Shown here: in pieces, positions 28,225 to 37,195 of the stretch
Layout: every line of letters begins with the position of its first letter
How positions within the stretch are numbered: position 1 is the first letter of the stretch
Assembly (NCBI RefSeq): GCF_000328665.1
Contig: NC_019977.1
Coordinates: forward strand, 930,001 to 994,000
Direction of reading: 5' to 3'
Source of the DNA: Methanomethylovorans hollandica DSM 15978
GTDB taxonomy: Archaea; Halobacteriota; Methanosarcinia; Methanosarcinales; Methanosarcinaceae
DNA length: 64,000 nt
Notes under the pieces: model-generated
Told to the model about the DNA's origin: nothing
What the model saw: only the letters and a program-made list of their open reading frames with translations
The model's database searches: none
Position numbers and translations under genes: made by a program

Positions 28225-28260
28225 ACTTTCGTCCCTTTAGTTCAGAAATTTTCTCAAAGC

Positions 28261-28282
28261 TGAAGGGCCTGAAGGGCCTTCA
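28261..28282 (+). terminator. GC-rich hairpin after the regulator gene
   Basis: TGAAGG (28261-28266) and CCTTCA (28277-28282) form the ends of a hairpin that also contains a direct repeat GAAGGGCCT. Located 37 bases after the regulator stop. The following 28283-28681 is AT-rich with no gene that I can support. Confidence 0.4.
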
Positions 28283-28681
28283 TTGAAAAATTACAAATAT
28301 TTAGATTTAATTTTTATATCTTTTCATGCATATCTTTTCAATTGCTTGTAATGGAAAGTCTATTGAGTTTTTTAGTTCATTAAGTCCATTAAATTGTTCG
28401 AATAGACAGAATATTACTTATTTTCTCAGACGAATCCCATATTTCTAATGAATTTAAGCCATACATCTTGTACACAAGAAGAATAGGATGTCCGTAAAAA
28501 GACACATGCCTTATTCATATATATACAGACACTAATATAATTTATAGCAATACTATTTTCATGGAGCTGCCATAATTATTAGAGTACCCGATATATTTTC
28601 CTGGTCTGAGAGTAGTGATAATAAATTATTCATTGCTGGACTGAGATCATTATAGGATTTAATATAAGCACCTCATGAATA

Positions 28682-29038
28682 AAGCAAACAGGAGTAGTTC
28701 CAGAAAATAGAAGGCTTCTTAGATTTAATGGAACTGTATGGGAAGTATTGCCCACTCATGTATAAAGCAATGGCATTGAATATGTAATGTTCGAGTCTCA
28801 GATCCCGGGATTCTCACCTTTTACAATAATTGTTGAAAAAGCAGTTGAAGCTGTGTTTGTTCCATCTGTCACTGCTGATAATGAGCCGGCACCAGTTCAA
28901 ACAAGACAGCAAATTGAAAATGTCGATAAGGAACGGATACAGACAGAAAGATCAAATATATAGATATTGGTCCTGATCCTCCTCCTGGCAGGAATATTTG
29001 CAGTATGAGCTGAATATCTTAAGAAAGAGGATAACTGA
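28682..29038 (+). pseudogene. Decayed C-terminal end of a PGF-pre-PGF surface protein
   Basis: Reading from 28682 gives KQTGVVPENRRLLRFNGTVW, EVLPTHV, an in-frame stop, then IEYVMFESQIPGFSPFTII. This matches the PGF-pre-PGF domain of archaeal cell-surface proteins (W-x-x-LPT followed by the PGFSPF block). After a Pro/Gln-rich linker the frame ends at 28961-28963; a shifted frame encodes ILVLILLLAGIFAV, the remnant of the membrane anchor, and ends KKEDN. No N-terminal part remains. The ISL3 element begins 117 bases later. Confidence 0.75.
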
Positions 29039-29155
29039 GTCTGTTGAATTTACTGCATTAGATCGGATGATCTGAAATAACTCGGGATAAGATAGAGTAT
29101 GATAATATAAGAAACACTAAACGCATGGATATATGAAAAATAAATTAATTTTTTT

Positions 29156-30430
29156 GGTTCTCTTCAACATCGTGTGGGTAATGTCAATTTTCCCGCCATC
29201 AGATAGATCATGGTATTCCTGTATTTTTCTGTCTTTAGGCCATAAGATCTTTTAAAAGCAGTTTTAATTTTATTGTTTAGTCCCTCTACAGCTCCATTGT
29301 TTAGACCGTTCTTCATTGCTTCAAGAATTCCCTGCGCATGTTTTTTGATCGCTTTTGACACTGAACTTATCTCTGGGATATTGCTATGGGTTCCCCAATA
29401 ATGCCATTTATCAAGGTATTCCCTTGCTATTGATGTCTCTTTTATTGTCCACAATCTTTGAAGGGCCAATCTAAACTGGTATGCTTTAGCAGTTTTTGTA
29501 TCAAGGTTCTTGATGGCTTCCATGAGAACGTTTTCTTTCTCTGACAATCTATCAGGGTTCTTTAACCACATAAACCTGGTATTCTTAAGAACATAGTTTT
29601 CTTTTGATTCAGTTCTTCTAACTCTATCAACTGAATCATTCATCATCTTTATCACATGGAACTTATCAAAAACGATTGTAGCTTTTGGGAAATACTCCCT
29701 GGCTCCACTTTTGAATGCAGGATACATATCCATAGATATGTATTGGATCTGTTCGTGATCTACCTTGCCAGCGATCTCTGTTCTGAATTTTTGGAACACA
29801 TCTTTTCCTTTTCCATTTTCGATGTGTATGACTCTTGCTTCTTCCATATCATAGAACAAAGTGACGTAGTTATGGCCCTTTTTAACAGCTATCTCGTCTA
29901 CTCCGATCGTTTTAATATATGATATATCCCTTTCTTCTTTTGCTTTGTCTACATAATGACTAAGTATTCTCCACACAGAATCCTCATGAATATGTACAAT
30001 ATCAGCTACAGAAGCTACTGGCATTTCTTTGCACATAGCAACGATCAATGCTTCAAAGAACAAGGTAAATCCAGTGTTCTGTCTGGTCCATGGAAGATCG
30101 ATCAACTTCACACCATGTCCATTACACTTTATTCTGGGAACCTTTGCATGTAGATAGGTTTCGTAATGGAAGAAATCCAGGTGTCTCCATACTCTTTCTT
30201 TTGTATCATGAATAGGGCATAAATCATTACATACAGGACAGAGAAATTTGCTTCCTTTTATAAAATCAAGGTAAATATCCATCCTTTTCTTAGAAGTATC
30301 GAGATTTAGTTCTTTTACAAACCAGGGAGGAATTATTCCCAGAGCAAGTTGAATGAGGTCTTTGTCTTCCATTAAAAAGGGTTTAGATGAATTAACATAT
30401 TAATTTACCCACTCAATGTTGTGGAGATCC
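29156..30430 (-). mobile_element. Complete ISL3-family insertion sequence
   Basis: A 1275-bp element. The ends are imperfect inverted repeats: GGTTCTCTTCAACATCGTG at the left and GGATCTCCACAACATTGAG on the opposite strand at the right, about 20 of 25 bases matching and both continuing into TGGGTAA. A single intact transposase gene fills it. The flanking octamers ATTTTTTT (29148-29155) and ACTTTTTC (30431-30438) match at six of eight bases and may be a worn 8-bp target duplication. Confidence 0.88.
29164..30372 (-). CDS. ISL3 family transposase
   Basis: Transposase of 402 residues, full length. A zinc-ribbon-like CPVCNDLCPIHD near residues 41-52 is followed by a helix-turn-helix, then the DDE region: TIGVDEIAVKKGHNYVTLFY (first Asp), ISMDMYPAF (second Asp) and GAVEGLNNKIK (Glu), the last two being typical ISL3 signatures. 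No frameshift or stop, so it may be active. It lies within the inverted repeats described for the element. Confidence 0.95.
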   Translation of the reverse strand: MEDKDLIQLALGIIPPWFVKELNLDTSKKRMDIYLDFIKGSKFLCPVCNDLCPIHDTKERVWRHLDFFHYETYLHAKVPRIKCNGHGVKLIDLPWTRQNTGFTLFFEALIVAMCKEMPVASVADIVHIHEDSVWRILSHYVDKAKEERDISYIKTIGVDEIAVKKGHNYVTLFYDMEEARVIHIENGKGKDVFQKFRTEIAGKVDHEQIQYISMDMYPAFKSGAREYFPKATIVFDKFHVIKMMNDSVDRVRRTESKENYVLKNTRFMWLKNPDRLSEKENVLMEAIKNLDTKTAKAYQFRLALQRLWTIKETSIAREYLDKWHYWGTHSNIPEISSVSKAIKKHAQGILEAMKNGLNNGAVEGLNNKIKTAFKRSYGLKTEKYRNTMIYLMAGKLTLPTRC

Positions 30431-30455
30431 ACTTTTTCTTATTCAGGCATTGTTC

Positions 30456-31019
30456 TTATTCAGGTATTGCCTCTACTTCTCCAGGATGTTGTGACTTTTC
30501 AGGAGCATTTGTATAAAAATCTTCGCCATAGAAGTTCATCTTATTGTTCTCAAGTATGATCACGTAATCTGCAGAGTTCCTCAGAGCAGCAGAGAAACCG
30601 GGTTCCACTCCAAAAAGAATGGTCTCTTTTCCGTGCTCGTTAGCCTTGCTTAAGAGAGGTTTAAAATCAGCATCCCTTGTGACAAGGGCCAGCGTATCAA
30701 TAGTAGGATTAAAAACAAGTTCCATTCCTTCCACTGCGAGACGCACATCGACATCACTCGAACATATGATCGGCTCGAAACCATTGTTTTCAATGGCCTC
30801 TACTAGTTTATCAGAGGCATACTGATTGAGGAAGACCCTGCCTATTTTCACATTGCCATACTCTTTGAGCACATCCCTGATCTCTTCGAGGTTTACATTG
30901 AACTCCTTACGAAGGACATTAGGTCCGTCAACAAGAAGACCTATCCTGCGCCTTCCTACTTCTTTTTTTGTGCTGAGGTATTTGACAATGGAATTTAATC
31001 CAGTCTTTACGTTCTGCAT
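30456..31019 (-). CDS. NYN/PIN-like domain protein (TIGR00288 type)
   Basis: A 187-residue protein with a NYN (PIN-like) nuclease fold, of the archaeal TIGR00288/LabA-like group. Acidic residues expected for metal binding are in IGLLVDGPNVL near residue 27, in ICSSDVDVRLAVEG, and in LALVTRDADFKPLL. PIN-like proteins usually cleave RNA. It is preceded by a tandem 20-bp repeat. Transcribed in the same direction as the unknown and rhomboid genes but separated from them by 135 bases. Confidence 0.82.
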   Translation of the reverse strand: MQNVKTGLNSIVKYLSTKKEVGRRRIGLLVDGPNVLRKEFNVNLEEIRDVLKEYGNVKIGRVFLNQYASDKLVEAIENNGFEPIICSSDVDVRLAVEGMELVFNPTIDTLALVTRDADFKPLLSKANEHGKETILFGVEPGFSAALRNSADYVIILENNKMNFYGEDFYTNAPEKSQHPGEVEAIPE

Positions 31020-31040
31020 ATTGTCCTCACTAAAGATATA

Positions 31041-31080
31041 TTGTTACCTTATAATAACCACTGTTACCTTATAATAACCA
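31041..31080. repeat. Tandem 20-bp repeat in the promoter of the NYN gene
   Basis: Two adjacent copies, 31041-31060 and 31061-31080, differing at one base, core GTTACCTTATAATAACCA. Each contains GTTA...TAAC, an inverted repeat, so the array offers two dyad sites. It begins 22 bases before the NYN start codon on the minus strand and overlaps where the TATA region should be. Confidence 0.85.
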
Positions 31081-31154
31081 TTGAATAGTATTATACTCTA
31101 ATTAAGTTTTATAGTTTTGTGTAGACAAATGATGTCTTTGAAGAGCAATTTTCT

Positions 31155-31586
31155 CTAATTTTCAAGCAGTTTATACATCGAGATTTTTTTAACATCTATT
31201 TCCTCACGTCCTGTTTCCACGAGCATGAAGTAATTGATCATCCACTTGTCCTGGCTTTTGCGTGTATAAACTATCTGTCCTCCCTTTTCAGTAAATTTAT
31301 CAAGAACATCTCTGAATTGACCAAGCTCCATCTCAGAAAGTTCTATGAAACTTATACCTTCAAGTAACCAGTTGTATACTTCAAGAAGGATCACTTCGCG
31401 CACTCTTTTAAGACCCTTGGTGTCCGTGAAGTCCTGTTTATAGACCGTCCTTTTCAGTTCAGGGGACCAGCCAGCAAACACTTCGCGCATATCGATAAAG
31501 GTAATCGGGACAGCTTCACCTTCCAAAGGTCTTGGATAGCTTGTCCTTAAGTGTTTCTGGTCCTCCAGATCACCACCTTCGATCAT
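31155..31586 (-). CDS. Conserved hypothetical protein, 143 residues
   Basis: Soluble protein of 143 residues without signal peptide, membrane helix or cysteine motif. It looks like a mixed alpha/beta domain: PITFIDMREVFAGWSPELKR, then a helical middle (EVILLEVYNWLLEG) and a C-terminal sheet (KWMINYFMLVETG). Its start overlaps the rhomboid end by 17 bases, so the two are cotranslated. I do not recognise the family; a role tied to the protease is possible by position only. Confidence 0.75.
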   Translation of the reverse strand: MIEGGDLEDQKHLRTSYPRPLEGEAVPITFIDMREVFAGWSPELKRTVYKQDFTDTKGLKRVREVILLEVYNWLLEGISFIELSEMELGQFRDVLDKFTEKGGQIVYTRKSQDKWMINYFMLVETGREEIDVKKISMYKLLEN

Positions 31587-32442
31587 AACTGTTATATGCG
31601 CTATTATATTTTCGCATATTACTCTTAATGCGGAAGCCCATGAACAAGCCTACCAGCATACCGCTCAGATGTGCAGTATGAGCTACCATATCGCTCGATC
31701 CCATCATAGCAAAGTCCAGAAGTGCAAAGAGCAACAGTGCATATTTTATTTTCATAGGTATGAAATAAACGTAAATCCTCATATCAGGGGCAAGCACCGT
31801 CAGAGTTGCAAAAACACCCAGGATGGCACCACTTGCACCCACGACAGCCGAGTAAGGGTTTGCAACTGTCAGGGAATAACCTATAGCTGCCACAATCCCT
31901 GAAACAAAGTAAACTCCCCAGAATCTGCTCTTGCCAATACGATTCTCCAGTTCGCGTCCGAAGAAGAACAGCACAAGCATATTAAAGAACAGATGACCGA
32001 AATCCACATGCAGGAACATATGGGTCACAATTGTCCAGGGCTGTGTCAGCATAAATGCAGGCGTGAGCTTAAAAAGATTAAAGTATGTGGCTCCCAGAAA
32101 AATATTTCCGACAAAGAACGATACCAAACAAATATAGATGATAGCCATTGAAGGACTATTTTTCATTGAACTCATAATACTACTCCAAATACCCTTACCA
32201 AGTCCCTTTGCAGTTTTTCGGATCGTGGTGCGGATCATATCTTTGAATACATTATCCGAACCTTTGTTGCTTATACTGCCTGTGTATCCCGGATGACGCT
32301 GTTCGAATTCCAGTCCCTGGCATGCATGCTGCTCCGGTAACCTGTGTGTTGCACAGAAGTTCTTTCCACAAAATCTGCATGTGAAAGGCAAAAGTTCTTT
32401 TTTACCGCATATCCAGCAACTATCATCTACATCCTTCACCAA
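31570..32442 (-). CDS. Rhomboid family intramembrane serine protease with N-terminal AN1-type zinc finger
   Basis: A 290-residue fusion. Residues about 9-45 form an AN1-like zinc finger (CWICGKKELLPFTCRFCGKN followed by FCATHRLPEQHAC). After a linker come six or seven membrane helices of a rhomboid protease: HMFLHVDFGHLFFNML near 140, the catalytic serine in GASGAILG and a histidine in AHTAHLSGMLVG. It cleaves proteins within the membrane. The finger would lie on the cytoplasmic side and may recruit substrates. The gene is divergent from the cdh operon. Confidence 0.9.
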   Translation of the reverse strand: MVKDVDDSCWICGKKELLPFTCRFCGKNFCATHRLPEQHACQGLEFEQRHPGYTGSISNKGSDNVFKDMIRTTIRKTAKGLGKGIWSSIMSSMKNSPSMAIIYICLVSFFVGNIFLGATYFNLFKLTPAFMLTQPWTIVTHMFLHVDFGHLFFNMLVLFFFGRELENRIGKSRFWGVYFVSGIVAAIGYSLTVANPYSAVVGASGAILGVFATLTVLAPDMRIYVYFIPMKIKYALLLFALLDFAMMGSSDMVAHTAHLSGMLVGLFMGFRIKSNMRKYNSAYNSYDRRW

Positions 32443-32497
32443 ATTATCCTCTACCTACCTACAGACACATAAAATAAAACTGTTTCTGAGAGGACCA

Positions 32498-32527
32498 TGT
32501 CACAGATTGTCAAGAACAATCGTGACA
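32498..32527. promoter_or_regulatory. Bulged inverted repeat in the rhomboid-cdh intergenic region
   Basis: TGTCAC-A-GATTGT (32498-32510) and ACAATC-GTGACA (32516-32527) are reverse complements apart from one extra A, with a five-base spacer. It lies between two divergent promoters and is either an operator or an RNA hairpin. The remainder of 32443-32797 is AT-rich leader and promoter sequence without a gene. Confidence 0.6.
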
Positions 32528-32664
32528 TTTGCGGAAACTATATATTATACAATTACCTATGTAACCTTCAATCCACTGCAGTTTAATTCTTTTTTTTAAT
32601 AACGTTTTATTAGAGTACATTATGTGTAAGTCTGTAACCATCAATCATGATAAATAGGGGAATG

Positions 32665-32672
32665 TTTTTATA
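32665..32672 (+). promoter_or_regulatory. Probable TATA box of the cdh operon
   Basis: TTTTTATA at 32665-32672, about 130 bases before the cdhA ATG. A start near 32697 would give a leader of about 100 bases, in line with the long cdh leaders known in Methanosarcina. The leader reads open in the cdhA frame from 32678 but lacks a good ribosome site there. Confidence 0.45.
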
Positions 32673-32797
32673 GGCGCTTGCGCATTAAGGTTGAACCAAA
32701 TACTCTTATAAAAGTATTACGCTTGATTTCATTTGTAACATATGTTGCTATGGAAACGGCTAAAAGTATGCAGTGGGACATAAGGAGGGTCAAACAC

Positions 32798-35212
32798 ATG
32801 ACTAAAATATCAACAGGCAAGTTCTCCCTTGAAGATTTGGAGAACGTCCAGATCACGATCAACAACATAGTTGGTGCCATAGAGACAAAAGCCGAAGAGG
32901 AAGGTATTGAAACCGGACCTACACCAAAACCCGGTGTTTCCGGCCTGAGGGAATGGGACTATAAATTGCTGTCCCGGTATCAGCCAGTATACACTCCTGT
33001 TTGTGATCAATGCTGTTACTGTACTTATGGCAAGTGTGATCTCGGTGGAAACAAAGAAGGAGCGTGCGGTATTGACCTAGGTACACATCAGTCAAGGGAG
33101 TTCCTTTTGAGGGTCATCACCGGTGCAGCGGCGCATTCAGCTCATGGACGCCACATACTGCATCACCTTATAGGAATACATGGAAAAGACCACCCCATTG
33201 ACGTAGGACCTTCAAATCTGTTTGCTCCCAACACTCAACTGGTCACAGGGATCATGCCAAAAACCCTGGGTGATCTCGAAGAAGTTGTGGCATATGTCGA
33301 AGAGCAACTGATGCAGCTCCTCTCTACGATCCATGTCGGACAGGAAGGTTCAGCTCTTGACTTTGAATCCAAAGCACTGCACGGAGGAATGCTTGACCAT
33401 GTAGGTATGGAAGTTTCTGATATTGCTCAGATCTCATGCCTCGGTATGCCAAAATCCGATCCTGAAGCCCCCCTTGCAGAGATCGGCATGGGGTGTATCG
33501 ATTCAACAAAACCTGTGCTGCTGGTCATAGGACACAATGTTGCAGGCATAACCTACATTATGGACTATATGGAAGAGCAGGGACTAAACGACAAGATAGA
33601 GCTTGCCGGACTGTGCTGTACAGCCATAGACATGACACGCTACAAGACAGAGGATCGCAGCCAGCCAAGAGCCAAAGTTGTTGGCCCCATGGCAAAAGAG
33701 CTCAAGATGATACGTTCTGCTGCCCCTGATGTTATAGTAGTGGACGAACAGTGTGTCAGAGCAGATGTCCTTGATGAGGCAAAGAAGCTGTTCATACCTG
33801 TGATCACAACCAACGAAAAGATCATGTATGGTTTGTCCAATAGATCAAACGATACTGCAGACCAGATCATCGAAGACCTTTCCAGCGGGAAGGAACCAGG
33901 AGCACTTATATTGAATTTCGACCTGCTTGGAGAAGTGGCTCCCCGCCTTGCCATGAAAATGGCACCCATAAGAGATGCAAAAGGTATTAAGTCACTGCCT
34001 TCTGATGAAGAACTGAGGACCTTGACCTCTGCATGTGTGCAGTGCGGTGCATGTGAACTGGTATGCCCCAACAATCTGCCCATAATGAACGCTATGGTAG
34101 CAGCTGTTGATGGGGATCTTACCAAGTTTGAGAAACTGCATGACCATTGTATTGCTTGCGGGCGCTGTGATCCTGTGTGTCCAAAAGACATTCCGATCCT
34201 CAATGTTATCGAAAAGGCTGCACAGAAAGTTATCCGCGAGGAAAAAGGGAAGATGAGGGCAGGCAGAGGTCAGATCAGTGACCCTGAGATACGCGAGGAA
34301 GGAGTTAATCTTGTAATGGGTACCACACCGGGTATCGTGGCAATGGTCGGGTGCTCCAACTATCCGGAAGGCACCAAGGACCTGTTCACTGTAGCCAATG
34401 AGATGCTCCAGAGGAATTACATAGTGGTAGTCTCCGGATGTTCTGCCATGGACCTGGGCATGTACAAGGATGAAGAAGGTCAGACCCTCTATGAGAAGTA
34501 TCCAGCCAAGTTCCTGGCAGGTAATCTCATAAATGTGGGTTCCTGTGTTTCCAATTCCCACATAACAGGTACTGCAATTAAGGTGGCCTCCATATTCGCC
34601 CAGAGGAACATTACAGGTAACTTTGAAGAAATAGCAGACTACATCATGAACCGTATAGGTGCAGTGGGTGTGGCATGGGGTGCATATTCTCAGAAAGCTG
34701 CAGCCATAGGCACTGGTTGTAACAGGCTGGGTATACCGGTAATAGTAGGACCGCATGGTTCCAAGTACAGACGTGCACTCATCGGTAAACCTTATAATGA
34801 AGAGGATTGGAAAGTGTATGATGCGCGTAACGGTGAGGAAATGCCAATCCCATCCTCCCCGGAGTTCCTGCTTACGACCGCAGAGACCATTGAAGAGCTT
34901 ATGCCCATGATCGCAAAGAACTGTATCAGGCCAAGTGACAATAACATGGGACGCATGATCAAGCTCACTCACTATATCGAACTTAGTCAGAAGTATATGG
35001 GTCATATGCCAGAGGACTGGTACAAGTTCGTGAGGATCGAGACAGACCTGCCTCTTGCAAAACGTGAGGAGTTGCTGAAGATTCTTGAAAAGGAACATGG
35101 ATGGGAGATCGACTGGAAGAGGAAGAAGATCATTTCCGGCCCGACCATGAAACTCGATGTGTCTGCACAACCTACAAATGTCAAAAGACTCTGTAAGGAG
35201 AGTGTGTGCTGA
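32798..35212 (+). CDS. cdhA: CODH/ACDS complex alpha subunit (CO dehydrogenase)
   Basis: CdhA is the nickel-iron CO dehydrogenase subunit, 804 residues, oxidising CO to CO2 in the five-subunit decarbonylase-synthase complex that makes or splits acetyl-CoA. The N-terminal [12 protein letters not shown] and CGID region holds the B/D cluster ligands; two ferredoxin motifs in the middle are [12 protein letters not shown] and [12 protein letters not shown], characteristic of the archaeal alpha subunit. C-cluster cysteines are in the later GCSNYPEG and [10 protein letters not shown] segments. The ATG at 32798 follows AGGAGGG. Its stop overlaps the cdhB ATG (TGATG). Confidence 0.97.
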   Translation: MTKISTGKFSLEDLENVQITINNIVGAIETKAEEEGIETGPTPKPGVSGLREWDYKLLSRYQPVYTPVCDQCCYCTYGKCDLGGNKEGACGIDLGTHQSREFLLRVITGAAAHSAHGRHILHHLIGIHGKDHPIDVGPSNLFAPNTQLVTGIMPKTLGDLEEVVAYVEEQLMQLLSTIHVGQEGSALDFESKALHGGMLDHVGMEVSDIAQISCLGMPKSDPEAPLAEIGMGCIDSTKPVLLVIGHNVAGITYIMDYMEEQGLNDKIELAGLCCTAIDMTRYKTEDRSQPRAKVVGPMAKELKMIRSAAPDVIVVDEQCVRADVLDEAKKLFIPVITTNEKIMYGLSNRSNDTADQIIEDLSSGKEPGALILNFDLLGEVAPRLAMKMAPIRDAKGIKSLPSDEELRTLTSACVQCGACELVCPNNLPIMNAMVAAVDGDLTKFEKLHDHCIACGRCDPVCPKDIPILNVIEKAAQKVIREEKGKMRAGRGQISDPEIREEGVNLVMGTTPGIVAMVGCSNYPEGTKDLFTVANEMLQRNYIVVVSGCSAMDLGMYKDEEGQTLYEKYPAKFLAGNLINVGSCVSNSHITGTAIKVASIFAQRNITGNFEEIADYIMNRIGAVGVAWGAYSQKAAAIGTGCNRLGIPVIVGPHGSKYRRALIGKPYNEEDWKVYDARNGEEMPIPSSPEFLLTTAETIEELMPMIAKNCIRPSDNNMGRMIKLTHYIELSQKYMGHMPEDWYKFVRIETDLPLAKREELLKILEKEHGWEIDWKRKKIISGPTMKLDVSAQPTNVKRLCKESVC

Positions 35213-35721
35213 TGGTGGATACTACGAAGAACACAATGATATATACTACCTGGGGAACTAGGAATGCAAAACCAGTGCAGCCTTTAGTGGCTGCCAAACT
35301 TATTTCCAAAGCCAAGAGACCACTTTTGGTAGTAGGTGCGGATGTTCTTGAAAGTGATGTACTTTCCAAGGCCATAGAATTAGGCAAAAAAGGTATGCAG
35401 ATAGCTGCAACAGGCCATTCCATGCAGGGTTTCAAGGACCAGGACGTAAATGCAAAATATATCAATATCCATTTCCTTGCTACTTATCTAGGCGATAAGA
35501 CATGGAAAGGACTGGATGGCCTGGGTCCCTATGATCTTTTGATATTCCTTGCACACAAAAAATACTATCTTAACCAGGTATTATCAGGCCTCAAGAATTT
35601 TACTGATATCAAGACACTGGCTATAGACAGGCACTATTTCCAGAATGCAGATATGTCCTTCGGAAATCTGAAACCGGATGACCATCTGGCAGCACTTGAT
35701 GAGCTCATATCTAACCTTTAA
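35212..35721 (+). CDS. cdhB: CODH/ACDS complex epsilon subunit
   Basis: CdhB, 169 residues, is the small subunit bound to CdhA and thought to help electron transfer or cofactor contact. It shows a Rossmann-like fold: PLLVVGADVLES early, then YDLLIFLAHKKYYLNQVLSG. It has no cluster cysteines. The ATG overlaps the cdhA stop; a GTG two codons upstream (35206) is also possible, because AAGGAG lies five bases from it. Both give essentially the same protein. Confidence 0.93.
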   Translation: MVDTTKNTMIYTTWGTRNAKPVQPLVAAKLISKAKRPLLVVGADVLESDVLSKAIELGKKGMQIAATGHSMQGFKDQDVNAKYINIHFLATYLGDKTWKGLDGLGPYDLLIFLAHKKYYLNQVLSGLKNFTDIKTLAIDRHYFQNADMSFGNLKPDDHLAALDELISNL

Positions 35722-35752
35722 ATCATGATCTAGAAATCGCGGAGAAAGTAAA

Positions 35753-37183
35753 ATGGCAGATGAATTCCCTTTTGAGATATCTCCTATGTTCGAGGGAGAA
35801 AGAATTAGAAAGGACAATATGCATGTTGAACTTGCTGGCCCGAAATCTATTGGTTTCGAACTGGTAAGAGCAGCTGATATGAACGATTTGGAAGATGACA
35901 AGTTCACACTTATCGGTCCTGACATTGCAGATATGGCTGAAGGTTCCAGATATCCTATCGCTATGATCTACAAGATCGCAGGTGAACTGGTGGAAACCGA
36001 CCTGGAATCAATAGTAGAAAGGAGGAACCATGAGTTCCAGAACTATATTCAGGGACTTATGCACCTCAATCAGAGAGACGATGTTTGGTTAAGAGTAAGC
36101 AAAGAAGCTGTGAAAAAAGGACTCACTTCTTTTGAACAGATCGCAAAGGCCATTATGATGCTCTTTAAGAACGAGCTTCCATTCATAGAAAAAGTGGAAA
36201 CCGTGTATATCACGGATCAGGCAGAGATCGAAAAAGAGATCGAGAACGCCAGAGCTGTCTATCAGGCAAGGGATGACAGGACAAAGGGACTGCATGATGA
36301 AGATGTAGACACCTTCTATGGTTGTACTCTGTGCCAGTCCTTTGCACCGACCAATGTATGTGTTATTACACCAGACAGGATTTCCCTGTGCGGTGCTATC
36401 AACTGGTTTGATGGAAGGGCAGCTGCCAAGGTCGATCCTGAAGGTCCTCAGTTCGCCATCGAAAAAGGAGAACTTGTGGATGCAGCATCAGGTGAGTACT
36501 CCGGTGTGAACGAACATGCAAAGCGCTTGTCCAATGGTGAATACGACAGGCTCAAGTTGCATTCTTTCTTCGAATACCCTCACACCTCATGTGGGTGTTT
36601 CGAAGTGGTAGGTTTCTACGTGCCTGAAGTGGATGGTATTGGCTGGGTGGACAGAGACTTCGCAGGAACTGCACCCAATGGACTCCAGTTCTCTACCATG
36701 GCAGGACAGACAGGTGGAGGTAAACAGGTAGTAGGTTTCCTGGGTATCGGTGTCAACTACTTCCGTTCACCGAAGTTCATCAGTGCCGATGGTGGCTGGG
36801 ATAGGGTAGTATGGATGCCCAGCATGCTGAAACAGAAAGTTCTAGACAGCATCCCTGCTGAACTTAAGGATAAAATAGCAACCGACGAAGATGTAAAAGA
36901 TGTTGAATCCCTGAAAAACTTCCTAAAAGAGAAAGATCATCCGGTGGTCAAGAGATGGGTAGTCGAAGAGGAAGAAGCTCCTGAAGAGGAGGAAGCAGAA
37001 GTCAGTCAGGCTCCTCAGGCACAGTATCAGCAGCAACCTATGCAATATGTTCCACAGCAGATGCCAGCGGGCTTTATGCCTTCCATGCCAATGATGGGTG
37101 GCTCCGGTAGTGGTGGCGTAAAGATAGTGCTCAAGAACGCCAAGGTGACCGTAGACAAGATTATAATTAAAAAAATAGAATGA
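35753..37183 (+). CDS. cdhC: CODH/ACDS complex beta subunit (acetyl-CoA synthase)
   Basis: CdhC carries the A cluster (Ni-Ni-[4Fe-4S]) where the methyl group, CO and CoA are joined. It has 476 residues, the archaeal short form lacking the bacterial N-terminal domains. A-cluster cysteines are in FYGCTLCQSF, RISLCGAINW and HTSCGCFEVV. After about residue 400 comes a Glu-rich then Gln/Pro/Met-rich low-complexity linker ending in GSGSGG and a short basic beta strand pair (VKIVLKNAKVTVDKIIIKKI), probably a docking tail. It follows cdhB by 31 bases. Confidence 0.97.
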   Translation: MADEFPFEISPMFEGERIRKDNMHVELAGPKSIGFELVRAADMNDLEDDKFTLIGPDIADMAEGSRYPIAMIYKIAGELVETDLESIVERRNHEFQNYIQGLMHLNQRDDVWLRVSKEAVKKGLTSFEQIAKAIMMLFKNELPFIEKVETVYITDQAEIEKEIENARAVYQARDDRTKGLHDEDVDTFYGCTLCQSFAPTNVCVITPDRISLCGAINWFDGRAAAKVDPEGPQFAIEKGELVDAASGEYSGVNEHAKRLSNGEYDRLKLHSFFEYPHTSCGCFEVVGFYVPEVDGIGWVDRDFAGTAPNGLQFSTMAGQTGGGKQVVGFLGIGVNYFRSPKFISADGGWDRVVWMPSMLKQKVLDSIPAELKDKIATDEDVKDVESLKNFLKEKDHPVVKRWVVEEEEAPEEEEAEVSQAPQAQYQQQPMQYVPQQMPAGFMPSMPMMGGSGSGGVKIVLKNAKVTVDKIIIKKIE

Positions 37184-37195
37184 TCGGGGACTATT

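Noticed and set aside
29148-30438. Exact 8-bp target duplication around the ISL3 element
   Set aside because: The flanking octamers match at only six of eight bases in T-rich sequence, so a real duplication cannot be claimed.
32678-32797. N-terminal extension of cdhA by 40 codons
   Set aside because: The ATG at 32798 has an AGGAGGG site and matches the usual CdhA start; the extension overlaps the predicted leader.
33992-35170. Open frame of 392 codons on the minus strand inside cdhA
   Set aside because: Antisense shadow of cdhA; rich in His, Cys and Tyr as expected from the complement of coding sequence, with no domain.
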